From assembly GCA_016794465.1 (NCBI GenBank), contig JAEUKA010000048.1:1-51256 (forward strand): DNA of 51,256 bases. The letters are read 5' to 3'. The notes under the pieces are model-generated. The model did not search any database and had not been told where the DNA came from. It saw only the letters and a list, made by a program, of their open reading frames with translations. Below are positions 7,878-18,638 of the stretch, in pieces. Positions within the stretch are counted from its first letter, which is position 1; every line of letters begins with the position of its first letter. The DNA is from Myxococcales bacterium. GTDB lineage: Bacteria > Myxococcota_A > Polyangia > Palsa-1104 > JAEUJZ01. Both the position numbers and the translations under genes were made by a program.

Positions 7878-8669
7878 ATGCGGCGAGTCCTGCTAGTCGA
7901 GGGCAGTGATAGGCGACCGCCCCGCGCCGAGGCGCTTGCGCTCAGCCAGCTGTGGGGAACGATCTGCGACAGCCTGAAGGTGCCGCGCTTTGATCTCGTG
8001 GCACCCATCAGCAAGGGGCTGATCGAGCATCTAGTGGAAGGTGAGGGGACACTTGACGAAGAGATCGAGCGGCTGGGACTCGGACAGCCAGGCGACGCGC
8101 TGGTGGTGGCCTGGGATGTGCGTCCGGTCTGGGCACGCCTGACCACCGTGGTCTGCCGGTGGCGCGAGACGGTGGGGCTCTACAAGTGGCTCCATCAGCG
8201 GCAGCAGCTGCCGGCTCCCCTGCGCGCGCATGTGAAGGCGCGATGGCAGGACCTTTCAGGACGCAGCACGCCGAGCGAGAAGACCTCACCCGAAAGCCGG
8301 CTGTCGGCGGGGTCGCTGTATGCGGTTTGCATGGACCCGATGTTTGAAGAGATCTTCTGCAAGGAGGACGTGATCTGGCAGGCCCTGGAGCTGACGGGGC
8401 AGCGCGTCAAGGACTGGCCTCCGAGCTGGAACAAGCGGGCAAAGCTGGACGCCAAGATGCTGCTCGACAAGGCCATCCATGCGGCCCGCAGGCATAAGCC
8501 GCAGCCCGCCGTGGTGCGCCGCATCGGGCTGGACTACACCACCAATCAGGAAGCGTGGGCGGCACACTTTGTCCGCAGCTTCGCCGACCACAGCCCTGAC
8601 AGGTTTGGCAAGCAGCCAGTCATCCAGCGACTGCGCACCCTCCTAGCCAGCGAAGATCGACCTATATGA
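7878..8669 (+). CDS. TOPRIM/DUF4276-like partner of the ATPase
   Basis: This is a 263-residue protein starting MRRVLLVEGSD, which matches the first TOPRIM strand and its acidic residue (Glu8). A second acidic strand end is VVAWD (Asp80). A later DPMFEEIF (from Asp153) resembles the 'E-x-x-L' helix of DUF4276/DUF3226 proteins. A Lys-rich C-terminal segment (NKRAKLDAKMLLDKAIHAAR) follows. The classical DxD is not evident, so nuclease activity is uncertain. It starts 3 bp after the ATPase stop, so the two form an operon. Its last codons (EDRPI, stop 8667-8669) are read from the first unit of the right-hand 22-bp repeat. A PARIS AriB-like or DUF4276 effector role is inferred from the pairing. Confidence 0.7.
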   Translation: MRRVLLVEGSDRRPPRAEALALSQLWGTICDSLKVPRFDLVAPISKGLIEHLVEGEGTLDEEIERLGLGQPGDALVVAWDVRPVWARLTTVVCRWRETVGLYKWLHQRQQLPAPLRAHVKARWQDLSGRSTPSEKTSPESRLSAGSLYAVCMDPMFEEIFCKEDVIWQALELTGQRVKDWPPSWNKRAKLDAKMLLDKAIHAARRHKPQPAVVRRIGLDYTTNQEAWAAHFVRSFADHSPDRFGKQPVIQRLRTLLASEDRPI

Positions 8670-8720
8670 GGCCGAAGATCGACCTACCCAAGGCCGAAGA
8701 TCGGCCTACCCAAGGGCGGT
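8655..8720. repeat. 22-bp tandem repeat, 3 units (right of the ATPase/TOPRIM cassette)
   Basis: Three units start at 8655, 8677 and 8699 with the same 22-bp period and GATCGACCT core as the array at 6260-6567. The third has GATCGGCCT. The middle unit differs from the last unit of the left array (6546) only at its final base. The units overlap the 3' ends of both flanking convergent genes: the TOPRIM-like gene stops at 8669 and coxM stops at 8706. Confidence 0.92.
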
Positions 8721-9503
8721 TTGGACGGCTCGTTTGGTCATGATGGGGAGGAGGTGGGCTCGGTAGTCGGCGGTGGCTTCGGGGGTGGAGGTGAGATCGT
8801 CTGCGGGGTAGGTCAGGCCGGCGAGGGACTCGGGGGCGAAGCGGGCGGTCAGGGCGGACTCGGCTGCTGTCCAGCGGAAGGCCGACGGACCGGCCCCGGT
8901 GACGCCGACGCGGACTCCGCCGGGATACTGCGCGACCATCACGCCCACCACGGCATAGCGCGAGGCATGGCTGGCGAACTTGGCGTAGGCAGCGCGCTGG
9001 GGGATGGTGAAGCGGACGGCGGTGAGGATCTCGTCGGGCTCTAGGGCCGTCTCGAACAGGCCGGTGAAGAAGCGGTCCGCCGGCACGGTGCGACGGTCGG
9101 TGTGGACGGTCGCGCTGAGGCCCAGCACTGCCGCCGGATAGTCGGCAGCGGGGTCGGCGTGGGCGAGCGAGCCGCCGAGGGTGCCGCGATTGCGGACCTG
9201 GGGATCGCCGATGCCGTCGGCCAAGCGGGCCAGGCTGGGGATCTTGGCGCGGACCTCGGCACTTGCAGCGACCTCAGCGTGGGTGGTGAAGGCGCCGATG
9301 ATGAGCTGGTTGCCCTCGGTGCGGATGCCCCGCAGCTCGGTCACCCCGCTGAGCGACACGAGGTCACTTGGCTCGGCCATGTCCAGCTTGAGCACTGGCA
9401 ACAGGCTCTGACCCCCGCCCAGCAGCTTGCCGGCAGAGGCCTGTCGCAAAAGGTGGAGCGCCTCGGCAACGGTAGACGGACGATGAAACTGAAAGTCACG
9501 CAT
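8706..9503 (-). CDS. coxM: FAD-binding medium subunit of a molybdenum hydroxylase (CoxM type)
   Basis: This is a 265-residue flavoprotein subunit of the xanthine dehydrogenase/CO dehydrogenase family. FAD-binding motifs are [18 protein letters not shown] in the N-terminal domain and [19 protein letters not shown] in the second. It passes electrons from the [2Fe-2S] subunit to the quinone pool or another acceptor. The start at 9503 (MRDFQFHRP) fits the family; an upstream in-frame extension is low-complexity Arg/Pro and unlikely. It is third in the operon coxS-coxL-coxM. Its last codons (TALG and stop) lie within the degenerate third unit of the right repeat, so the 3' end may have been remodelled when the repeats or cassette arrived. 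Confidence 0.93.
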   Translation of the reverse strand: MRDFQFHRPSTVAEALHLLRQASAGKLLGGGQSLLPVLKLDMAEPSDLVSLSGVTELRGIRTEGNQLIIGAFTTHAEVAASAEVRAKIPSLARLADGIGDPQVRNRGTLGGSLAHADPAADYPAAVLGLSATVHTDRRTVPADRFFTGLFETALEPDEILTAVRFTIPQRAAYAKFASHASRYAVVGVMVAQYPGGVRVGVTGAGPSAFRWTAAESALTARFAPESLAGLTYPADDLTSTPEATADYRAHLLPIMTKRAVQTALG

Positions 9504-9522
9504 GTCGTCATCAGTCCTTTCT

Positions 9523-11924
9523 TTAGTCCCGGGTGGAAGCAGCGGCCTGGGCCGAGGCAATGGCACGCCAGACCTTCTCGGGCGTCGCCGGCATGGAGAT
9601 GTCCGTGACGCCAAGAGGGGCGAGGGCGTCGAGGACGGCGTTGATGACCGCAGGCGGGCAGCCGATGGCTCCGACCTCGCCGACCCCCTTGGCGCCGATG
9701 GGGTTGTGGGTGCAGGCGGTGGGGTGGGTCGAGACGTTGAAGAAGGGGAAGTCCGACGCCCGGGGCATGCCGTAGTTCAGGTACGAGCCGGTGAGGAGCT
9801 GGCCGCTCTCGTCGTACTGGGCCTCTTCGTAGAGCGCTTGGCCGATGCCTTGGACCAGACCGCCGTGCAGCTGGCCATCGACGATCATCGGGTTTAAGAC
9901 CACGCCGACATCATCGGCGGCGACCATCTGGACGACCTGGACGACGCCGGTGTCGGGATCGACCTCGACCTCGCACAGGTGGCAGCCCGCCGGGAAGGTG
10001 AAGTTGAGGGGGTCGTAGAACGCCGACTCTTCCAGGCCGGGCTCGATCTTGTCGATCGGGTAGTTGTGGGGCACGTAGGCGGCGAAGGCGACCTCGGCGA
10101 TGGTCTTTCTGCGGTCGGTGCCGGCGACGCGGAACTCGCCCCGGGACCACACGAGGTCGGACTCGCTGACGGCGAGCAGGTGGGCGGCGATGGTCTTGCC
10201 CTTCTTGAGGATCTTGTCGATGGCCTTGACGATCGCCGAGCCGCCGACGGACAGCGAGCGCGAGCCGTAGGTGCCCATGCCGAAGGGAATGCGGTCGGTG
10301 TCGCCGTGGACGATGTCAACGTGATCGAACGGGACGCCGAGCTTGTCCGAGACGAGCTGGGCGAAGGTCGTCTCGTGACCCTGACCGTGGCTGTGGGTGC
10401 CGGTGAACACCGATACCGAGCCGGTCGGATGGACCCGGACGGTCGCGGCTTCATACAGTCCGGCGCGGGCTCCGAGCTGACCGACCAGGGCCGAGGGAGC
10501 GATGCCGCAGCCCTCGACGTAGGTGCTAAAGCCGATGCCACGTAGCTTGCCGCGCTGCTGGGAGGCCGCGCGCCGGGCCGGATAGCCGTCGTAGTCCCCG
10601 GCCTTCAGGGCCAGCGCGAGGGTCGCTTCGTAGTCACCTACGTCGTACTCGAGGGCGACCGGGGTCTTGTAGGGGAACTGGTCGGGGCGGATGAAGTTCT
10701 TGCGACGGATGGCGAGGCGGTCGATGCCCAGCTCGCGAGCGGCCTTGTCGACGATGCGCTCGATCAGGTAGGCGGCCTCGGGTCGGCCTGCGCCTCGGTA
10801 GGCATCGACGGGAACGGTGTGGGTGAAGACGGCCTTGACCTCGACGTAGATCGCCGGGGTGGTGTAGCAGCCGGCCATCAGGGTCGCCGATAGATAGGTC
10901 GGGATGGCGGGGGCAAAGGTGCTGAGGTACGCGCCCATGTTGGCGACGTTGTGGACCTTGAAGGCCAGGAACTTGCCGTCCTTGTCGACGGCGAGCTGGG
11001 CGGTCATGATCGTGTCGCGACCGTGGGCGTCGGACATGAACGACTCGGAGCGCTCGGCAGTCCACTTGACGGGGCGACCGAGCTTCTTGCTGGCCCAGAC
11101 GACAATGGCTTCCTCGGCGTAGTGGTAGATCTTCGAGCCGAAGCCACCGCCAACATCGGGGGCAACGACGCGCAGCCGATGCTCGGGAATGCCCAGGACA
11201 AAGGCCCCGAGGAGCAGCCGAATCAGGTGCGGGTTCTGACTGGTCGTATACAGCGTGTAGTAGTCGCCGGCTGGGTCGTAGTGACCGATGGCAGCGCGAG
11301 GCTCGATGGCGTTGGGGATGACGCGGTTTTGGCGGACCTCGATGTCGATGATCTTGTAGGCGCTGGCCATGGCGGTGGCGACAGCGGCTTTGTCCCCGAG
11401 ATCCCAGTCGAAGCAGACGTTGTCCGGGGCCTCGGCCCAAACGGCGGGTGCACCGGGTGCCGTGGCGTCTTGCAGGGTGCCGACGGCGGGCAGGACCTCG
11501 TAGTCGATCTCGATCAGCTGAGCGGCAGCGCGGGCCTCGGCCTTGCTTTCCGCAATGACCACTGCGACCTGATCGCCGACATGGCGAACCCGGTCTTTGA
11601 CCAGCATCGGGTGGGGCGGCTCCACCATGTTCGAGCCGTCTTTGCTCTTGACCAGCCAGCCACAGGGAATGCCGCCTACCTTGTCGGCAGCCACGTCGTG
11701 GCCGGTGAACACTGCGAGCACGCCGGGAGCCGCCAGTGCCGCCGCAGTCGCAATGGCGCGAATCTGGGCATAGGCATGGGGCGAGCGGACGATCACGGCA
11801 TAGGCTTGGTGAGGCAGGACGATGTCGTCGACGTAGCGGCCAGCGCCAGTGATGAAGCGACGGTCTTCCCGGCGAGGAATCGCGGCCCCGATGGAGCCAG
11901 GGATGGACGGATGGGTGGTGGTGC

Positions 11925-11928
<4 letters not shown>
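9523..11928 (-). CDS. coxL: Molybdopterin large subunit, form II CO-dehydrogenase-like (CoxL)
   Basis: This is an 801-residue Mo-MCD-binding subunit. The active-site loop is AYRGAGR at residues 376-382, which is the form II (BMS) signature. Form I, proven CO dehydrogenases have AYxCSFR. The catalytic Glu loop is [12 protein letters not shown] near the C-terminus, and [14 protein letters not shown] is present. The substrate may be CO at low affinity or another carbonyl, aldehyde or heteroaromatic compound; sequence alone cannot decide. The start at 11928 overlaps the coxS stop by 4 bp (ATGA), indicating coupling. The S-L-M order is also typical of form II clusters. Confidence 0.94.
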
Positions 11929-12401
<473 letters not shown>

Positions 12402-12608
12402 GGTTCCTCCAAGCTCATGCCGAAAGCGCCGCTTGGTCAGTGCCCAGCGGACGTTCGCCAGAGCGTGCCTGCCAAACGGACCAGACTGGGCGAGTATACA
12501 AAACTGTAAATTCGCAAGGGCAGTCTTGACTTGTGTAGAGGTCCGATGTCCGCTGCTGGCAGACGTTCGCTCAGGTTGTTCCGCTGACTTCCCAAAGGGG
12601 TCAATGAC

Positions 12609-13340
12609 ATGCCAGCCACCAGCGCCCAGCTCGTTTTTGCATCGCTCACCTCTGCCTTTCTGCTTGTCCCGATGGGGGCTGCGGCTGAAGAGTCGGCACT
12701 CCAGGCCTCTTCTGCGGCAGCATCGAGCGATGGCGGCTGGCAGTTTGCCTCGGAGCGTGAGGGGGTCTCGGTGTGGTTTCGGCGCTTCCCCAACTCGTCG
12801 GTGAACGAGGTCCGAGGCGAGGCCGTCTTCGAGGTGTCGGCAGAAGCCCTGTTTGCGGTGCTCGGCGACATCGAGTCGTACGCCGACCTCATGCCGCCGA
12901 CCTCGCTGGCGCAGCGGCTTCCCGGCGACGGCAGTGGCAAGCGGTACTACATCGAGATCGATCCGCCGGTGGTGTCGCGTCGCTACTACTGCATGGACGT
13001 GAACCTGACGCGTCAGCGTCCCGATGTCTTCGTCAGTGAGTGGCGGATGTGGTCAGCGGGCTGTGTGCCGCGCAAGCCGTCGCTGGTGCCGATGCGAGAC
13101 AACAGTGGTCGGTGGCGGCTGTCGGCGCTGGCTCCGATGAAGACACGGGTCGAGTTTCAAGCGCACATGGACCCCGGCGGTCAGATTCCGACCTGGATGG
13201 TCAACCGCACCACCGACGGTCAGATCGCCAAGACATTTCACTCGCTAAGGCGAGCGTCGCTTCTGCCGCGCTATGCGGTGGCGTCACCGCCGAAGACCGA
13301 GCAGCCCTCGGTGTCGCCCGTGTTGGTCAAGACCAACTAG
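12609..13340 (+). CDS. Secreted START-domain (SRPBCC fold) protein
   Basis: This is a 243-residue protein with an N-terminal signal peptide ([19 protein letters not shown]) and a START-like lipid-binding domain over about residues 45-220. Characteristic stretches are [36 protein letters not shown] and a C-terminal amphipathic helix ([13 protein letters not shown]). START proteins bind lipids in a deep cavity. Here the protein is probably periplasmic or surface-exposed. It is transcribed away from the cox operon. CoxG is also SRPBCC-fold, but it is cytoplasmic or membrane-linked and lacks this signal, so I do not call it CoxG. Its stop codon shares a CTAG with the converging next gene. Confidence 0.83.
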   Translation: MPATSAQLVFASLTSAFLLVPMGAAAEESALQASSAAASSDGGWQFASEREGVSVWFRRFPNSSVNEVRGEAVFEVSAEALFAVLGDIESYADLMPPTSLAQRLPGDGSGKRYYIEIDPPVVSRRYYCMDVNLTRQRPDVFVSEWRMWSAGCVPRKPSLVPMRDNSGRWRLSALAPMKTRVEFQAHMDPGGQIPTWMVNRTTDGQIAKTFHSLRRASLLPRYAVASPPKTEQPSVSPVLVKTN

Positions 13341-15259
13341 CGCGTCACCAGCACCAACGGCGGGCCCTTGGTATCGAGCGGTGGCTCCTCGATGTCGAGC
13401 GTGGTCATGAGCACGGTGCTGATCGGCTCGGCGGACAGGTCCAGATCTTTGACTGGCTGAGGCGGCTTGGCGACGGGCTTGGCTTGCGCCGGCTTCGGTG
13501 GTGGACTTGGCGTCTGTGGCTGCGTCGGAACGGTGACGAGCAGGCGCTGCATCTCGGGCAGCAGCTCACGCGGGACCAGGCACGAGAACAGATCCTTTTC
13601 ACCCACCGCTTGCTTGAGCGATGTCACCGTCGCAAAGCGCTCAATCTGCCGGCGCGAGTAATAGGCCGCCACGGTGTCATTCATACCGACCACGCAGCGT
13701 CGAGCTGTAGCGGGGGCATGACGCTGGGACTGAATCAGGGTCTTCACCGAGTCGCTCTGGTGGATGACGGGATCGCCCTCGATGACGGCCAGCACCACTC
13801 CGGCCAGCGCGAAGGTCGTGATGAGCCCGCCGAGCGAGCCCAGCCAGCGCACCGGTGACTGTAGCCCAATCGCCGAGGCCAGCGCGAGCGGCGGCAGCAG
13901 CAGGCCCAGACCTCGTGGCGGCGCCAGATCTCCGCCCACCCACGTCAGCAGCGTCGCCAGCATCACCCACACCAGCAGTGGCCGAGACGCCCGTCGCATC
14001 GAGCCCAGCAGCAGCCCGAAGCAGGTCGTCACCACCACCACCTGACCGACGTGACGGCCAAACCAGCTTGGACCTTGGCGCCAGACCGCATTGAACGCCT
14101 GCATAAAGATCCCAGCCGCCGGGCGATGGAACAGCGTGCGCAGCGCTCCGCCATGGATCGCCGACGCCCCGAGAAGCAGCAGCGTGCCCCCAAGCCACAT
14201 CAGCCACACCCGCCGCTTGCGCAGCAGCGGTCGATGCGAGATCACACAGTCGAAGAAGCCGAAGAACAGCGCCACCAGCCCCGCTCGCACATCCAGCACG
14301 CCTGCCAGGCCAATCCCAAGCGCCGCAAACAACATCGGCAGCCGTCGCAGCGGCAGCGGTGCCGGCTCATCGCCTTGCTTGTGCATCGGCAGGATGTGAC
14401 GGTCGAACTTGTGGCCGTGCAGGCTGTGACTGACCAGCGCCACCGCTCCGGTGGACGCCACCGCCACCAGCATGTCGGGCACGATGCGGTGCGACAGCTC
14501 GTAGGTCAGCGGCATCGCCAAAAACACCAGTCCCGCCAGCCCACCGGTCTGCCGACCCACTCCCACATCAATCGCAATGGCGAGCAGGCAGCTAGCGGCC
14601 CCGAGCGCGGCCAGCACCGGCACCAGTCGCAGCGTCGCCTCGCTCATCCCAAACAGCCGACTGAGCAGCACAAACGGCACGATCCCGAGCGGCCCCCCGG
14701 TAGGTGGAGGTACGCTATGAAACGCTTGGTCCCACAGCAGCTGACCTGACAGCACTCTGCGGACCAGCAGCGCGACCTCGGCATCGACCTGCGACAGGCT
14801 TCCCGCGCCCAGATCCACGAAGTACAGCGCCAGCGGCAGCAGCATCGCGATCGCCCAGCCGAGCACCAGCCCTTTGGGCACCGGCAGCGCCGCCACCGCT
14901 TGCTGCACCGTTCCCACCGGGTCGCGCAGGGCGTTGGCCGTGACGCTGATGCCACGCTCTAGACCTTCGCCGATCTTTTCCGGGAGCTTGCCGGGCAGAC
15001 TTGCCAGCTCGGCCAGCCGACCGCGCTGCCGCTTGCGTGACACGTTCTTGGCATTCGTCGGGCGCACCGTAATCGGCTTACCGACTGGTGGCCGTCCCGA
15101 GGCTGCTGGCTTTCGCGCGGACGACACGGGCAGATACGACCCCGATGAGGTCACTCCCCGGCGGCGAGCTCCCGAGCGTGGACGAGGATCTACGTCCGGC
15201 TGTGACGCCGACCCCACGTCGTCGTCCGGCTCGTCTGGCTTGTCCGGCTGGTCGCTCAC
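13337..15259 (-). CDS. Polytopic membrane protein, GT-C/ArnT-like glycosyltransferase family
   Basis: This is a 640-residue protein. About 120 polar, Arg/Pro-rich cytoplasmic residues are followed by roughly ten hydrophobic segments (first: LGWAIAMLLPLALYFVDLGA). After the first one comes a periplasmic acidic motif, SLSQVDAEVALLVRRVLSG, in the place of the catalytic Asp/Glu loop of GT39/GT83 enzymes. The sequence TEATLRL-type found in the family appears here as SEATLRLVPVLAALG. The C-terminus is a soluble domain (VVGMNDTVAAYYSRRQIERF) plus a Pro/Lys-rich linker. I infer a lipid-linked sugar transferase acting on the periplasmic side; substrate unknown. Start GTG at 15259. It lies 17 bp downstream of the RNase Y gene. 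Confidence 0.65.
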   Translation of the reverse strand: MSDQPDKPDEPDDDVGSASQPDVDPRPRSGARRRGVTSSGSYLPVSSARKPAASGRPPVGKPITVRPTNAKNVSRKRQRGRLAELASLPGKLPEKIGEGLERGISVTANALRDPVGTVQQAVAALPVPKGLVLGWAIAMLLPLALYFVDLGAGSLSQVDAEVALLVRRVLSGQLLWDQAFHSVPPPTGGPLGIVPFVLLSRLFGMSEATLRLVPVLAALGAASCLLAIAIDVGVGRQTGGLAGLVFLAMPLTYELSHRIVPDMLVAVASTGAVALVSHSLHGHKFDRHILPMHKQGDEPAPLPLRRLPMLFAALGIGLAGVLDVRAGLVALFFGFFDCVISHRPLLRKRRVWLMWLGGTLLLLGASAIHGGALRTLFHRPAAGIFMQAFNAVWRQGPSWFGRHVGQVVVVTTCFGLLLGSMRRASRPLLVWVMLATLLTWVGGDLAPPRGLGLLLPPLALASAIGLQSPVRWLGSLGGLITTFALAGVVLAVIEGDPVIHQSDSVKTLIQSQRHAPATARRCVVGMNDTVAAYYSRRQIERFATVTSLKQAVGEKDLFSCLVPRELLPEMQRLLVTVPTQPQTPSPPPKPAQAKPVAKPPQPVKDLDLSAEPISTVLMTTLDIEEPPLDTKGPPLVLVTR

Positions 15260-15275
15260 GGCACCGATTCTAGGG

Positions 15276-16847
15276 CTAGTTGGCTACGCTGACGACGTTC
15301 AGTTCGCGAATCACAGTGACCTTGATCTGGCCGGGGAAGACCAAGTTGTCGCTGATCTTCTGGGCCAGCTCGCTTGCCATCAGCGCCGCGCGGACATCGT
15401 CGACTTGGCCTTCGCGGACGTGGATGCGCAGCTCGCGGCCCGCTTGCAGTGCGTAACAGCGCTCGACGCCGTGGGCTCCGTGGGCGAGTCGCTCCAGCTC
15501 GTCGATGCGCTGGATGTGGCTGCCTTCTTGTTCGTGCCGCGCCCCCGGACGACCGCCGCTCATGGCATCGGACGCCGCAACGATCAGCGCATATGGCGAG
15601 CTAAACGGCTCGTCGAGGTGATGGGCGCCAATCGCGTTGGCCACCATCTCGGACTCACCCAGCCGGCGTGCATAATCGGCGCCAATCACCGCATGACTCC
15701 CGTCGATGGCGTGGGTCAGCGACTTGCCAATGTCGTGCATCAGCGCCGCCCGTCTCGCGATCTTCATGTCCAGCCGCAGCTCAGCCGCGAGCATTCCGCA
15801 CAAGAACGCCGACTCGACCGCATGCTTCCACTGATTTTGGCTGTACGAGGTCCGATAGTTGAGGCGACCGACGAGCCGCACGATGTCCGGATGGGCGCGC
15901 GGAATCTCCAGCTCTTTGAAGGCGCGGCGACCCAGCTCCACCGTCTCACGATCGAGGTCTTCGGCCAGGCTGGTGGCGATTCGTCGGACCGCTTCGGGCT
16001 CGGCGCGACCGCCTTGCTTGATCAGACGGGCCAGGGTGCGGCGCGAGATCTCACGGCCGAAGCTGTCCTGGCCTTCCAGTCGAATCGCGGTGCGATCGTC
16101 GCTGATGGTGAGCTTGATGTTGGCCACCTCGCCGATCACCGCCAGCGTATCCATCCCGTCGCCAAAGACCTTATCAATCAGATCGGTTGGGATCGGCAGC
16201 GTCGACAGCAGTCGCTCGGTCAGGTAGTGCCCTTCATAGCGCTGACTTGCCACTTCGAGCAGTCGCCGGGCTCGCAGACCCACCTCGGCGGTGTTTTGGC
16301 CTTGCTCCAGCTGTCGGACTCGGTCGGCTCCAGCAGCACGGGCTTGCTCGGTCCAGTCGCTGATGAGCCGCGTCTTGCAGTCGGTGAGCGTCTCTCCCGC
16401 CTGTTTTTGCAGCAGCTCGCTTGCCTCGTGGAGCAGCTGGGTTCGCCTTTCTTGCGCCGCCTTTTGTCGCGCCTGCACGGCTGTCAGGTTCCGCTCTCGC
16501 TCGTTGAGCGTCGCAATCCGCGCCTCCAGCTGCTGCTCGGTGCGCTGGAGCGTCTGATCCCACGACGCCACCTGCTGCACTCCCTGCTTCAGTGACTCTC
16601 GTCGCTGCTGTAGCTCTCGCTCACCTTGCTGTTGCCGCTTTACCTTCTGCTCGGCGGCGTCGGTGCGGGCCTGCGTCAGCTGCCGCTCGGCCTGGGTTCG
16701 TGCTTCATCGACCAGCTCGGCAGCCCGCGCTTTGGCCTCTGCCTGCAGCCGATTCCACTCGGCAACGCGCTGTTTGCGAAGCGAGACGCAGACCACGGCA
16801 GCCAAAACGAGCGACAGGCAAACAAACAGGAGGGTCACAAGCGCCAT
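15276..16847 (-). CDS. RNase Y-like HD-domain protein with a degenerate KH domain
   Basis: This is a 523-residue protein laid out like RNase Y. One N-terminal membrane helix (LLFVCLSLVLAAVVCVSL) is followed by a long Gln/Arg/Glu coiled coil (about 25-190), a KH-like region (about 200-275) and an HD domain with LMHDIGKSLTHAIDGSH. The C-terminal GQIKVTVIRELNVVSVAN is family-typical. RNase Y initiates mRNA decay at the membrane. The odd feature is the KH loop: the near-universal IIGREGRNI is replaced by AVIGEVANIKL, so the RNA-gripping GxxG is lost. It may be a divergent RNase Y or a paralogue with altered RNA binding. The start ATG at 16847 places the membrane helix at residue 1. Confidence 0.85.
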   Translation of the reverse strand: MALVTLLFVCLSLVLAAVVCVSLRKQRVAEWNRLQAEAKARAAELVDEARTQAERQLTQARTDAAEQKVKRQQQGERELQQRRESLKQGVQQVASWDQTLQRTEQQLEARIATLNERERNLTAVQARQKAAQERRTQLLHEASELLQKQAGETLTDCKTRLISDWTEQARAAGADRVRQLEQGQNTAEVGLRARRLLEVASQRYEGHYLTERLLSTLPIPTDLIDKVFGDGMDTLAVIGEVANIKLTISDDRTAIRLEGQDSFGREISRRTLARLIKQGGRAEPEAVRRIATSLAEDLDRETVELGRRAFKELEIPRAHPDIVRLVGRLNYRTSYSQNQWKHAVESAFLCGMLAAELRLDMKIARRAALMHDIGKSLTHAIDGSHAVIGADYARRLGESEMVANAIGAHHLDEPFSSPYALIVAASDAMSGGRPGARHEQEGSHIQRIDELERLAHGAHGVERCYALQAGRELRIHVREGQVDDVRAALMASELAQKISDNLVFPGQIKVTVIRELNVVSVAN

Positions 16848-16992
16848 CTTTGCCGTCGATTGTCCGAGCCGTCAAGGCAGTTGCCCAAGCACCACTGGCC
16901 TTGACGCCATGGCTTGGCTTGTGGCACACAGGCGCCGACTTGCGGCCAGCCCCACAGCTAGTCGGATAGCGAGGCGGCTCGTCGACGGTTAG

Positions 16993-18636
<1,644 letters not shown>

Positions 18637-18638
18637 CG

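Noticed and set aside
6615..8669. Gabija or complete OLD nuclease
   Set aside because: The ATPase lacks a fused TOPRIM domain and there is no UvrD-like helicase. The split pair is closer to PARIS/DUF4276-type layouts but is not a clear match to either.
12609..13340. CoxG
   Set aside because: It has the same broad SRPBCC fold, but it carries a signal peptide and is transcribed away from the cox operon.
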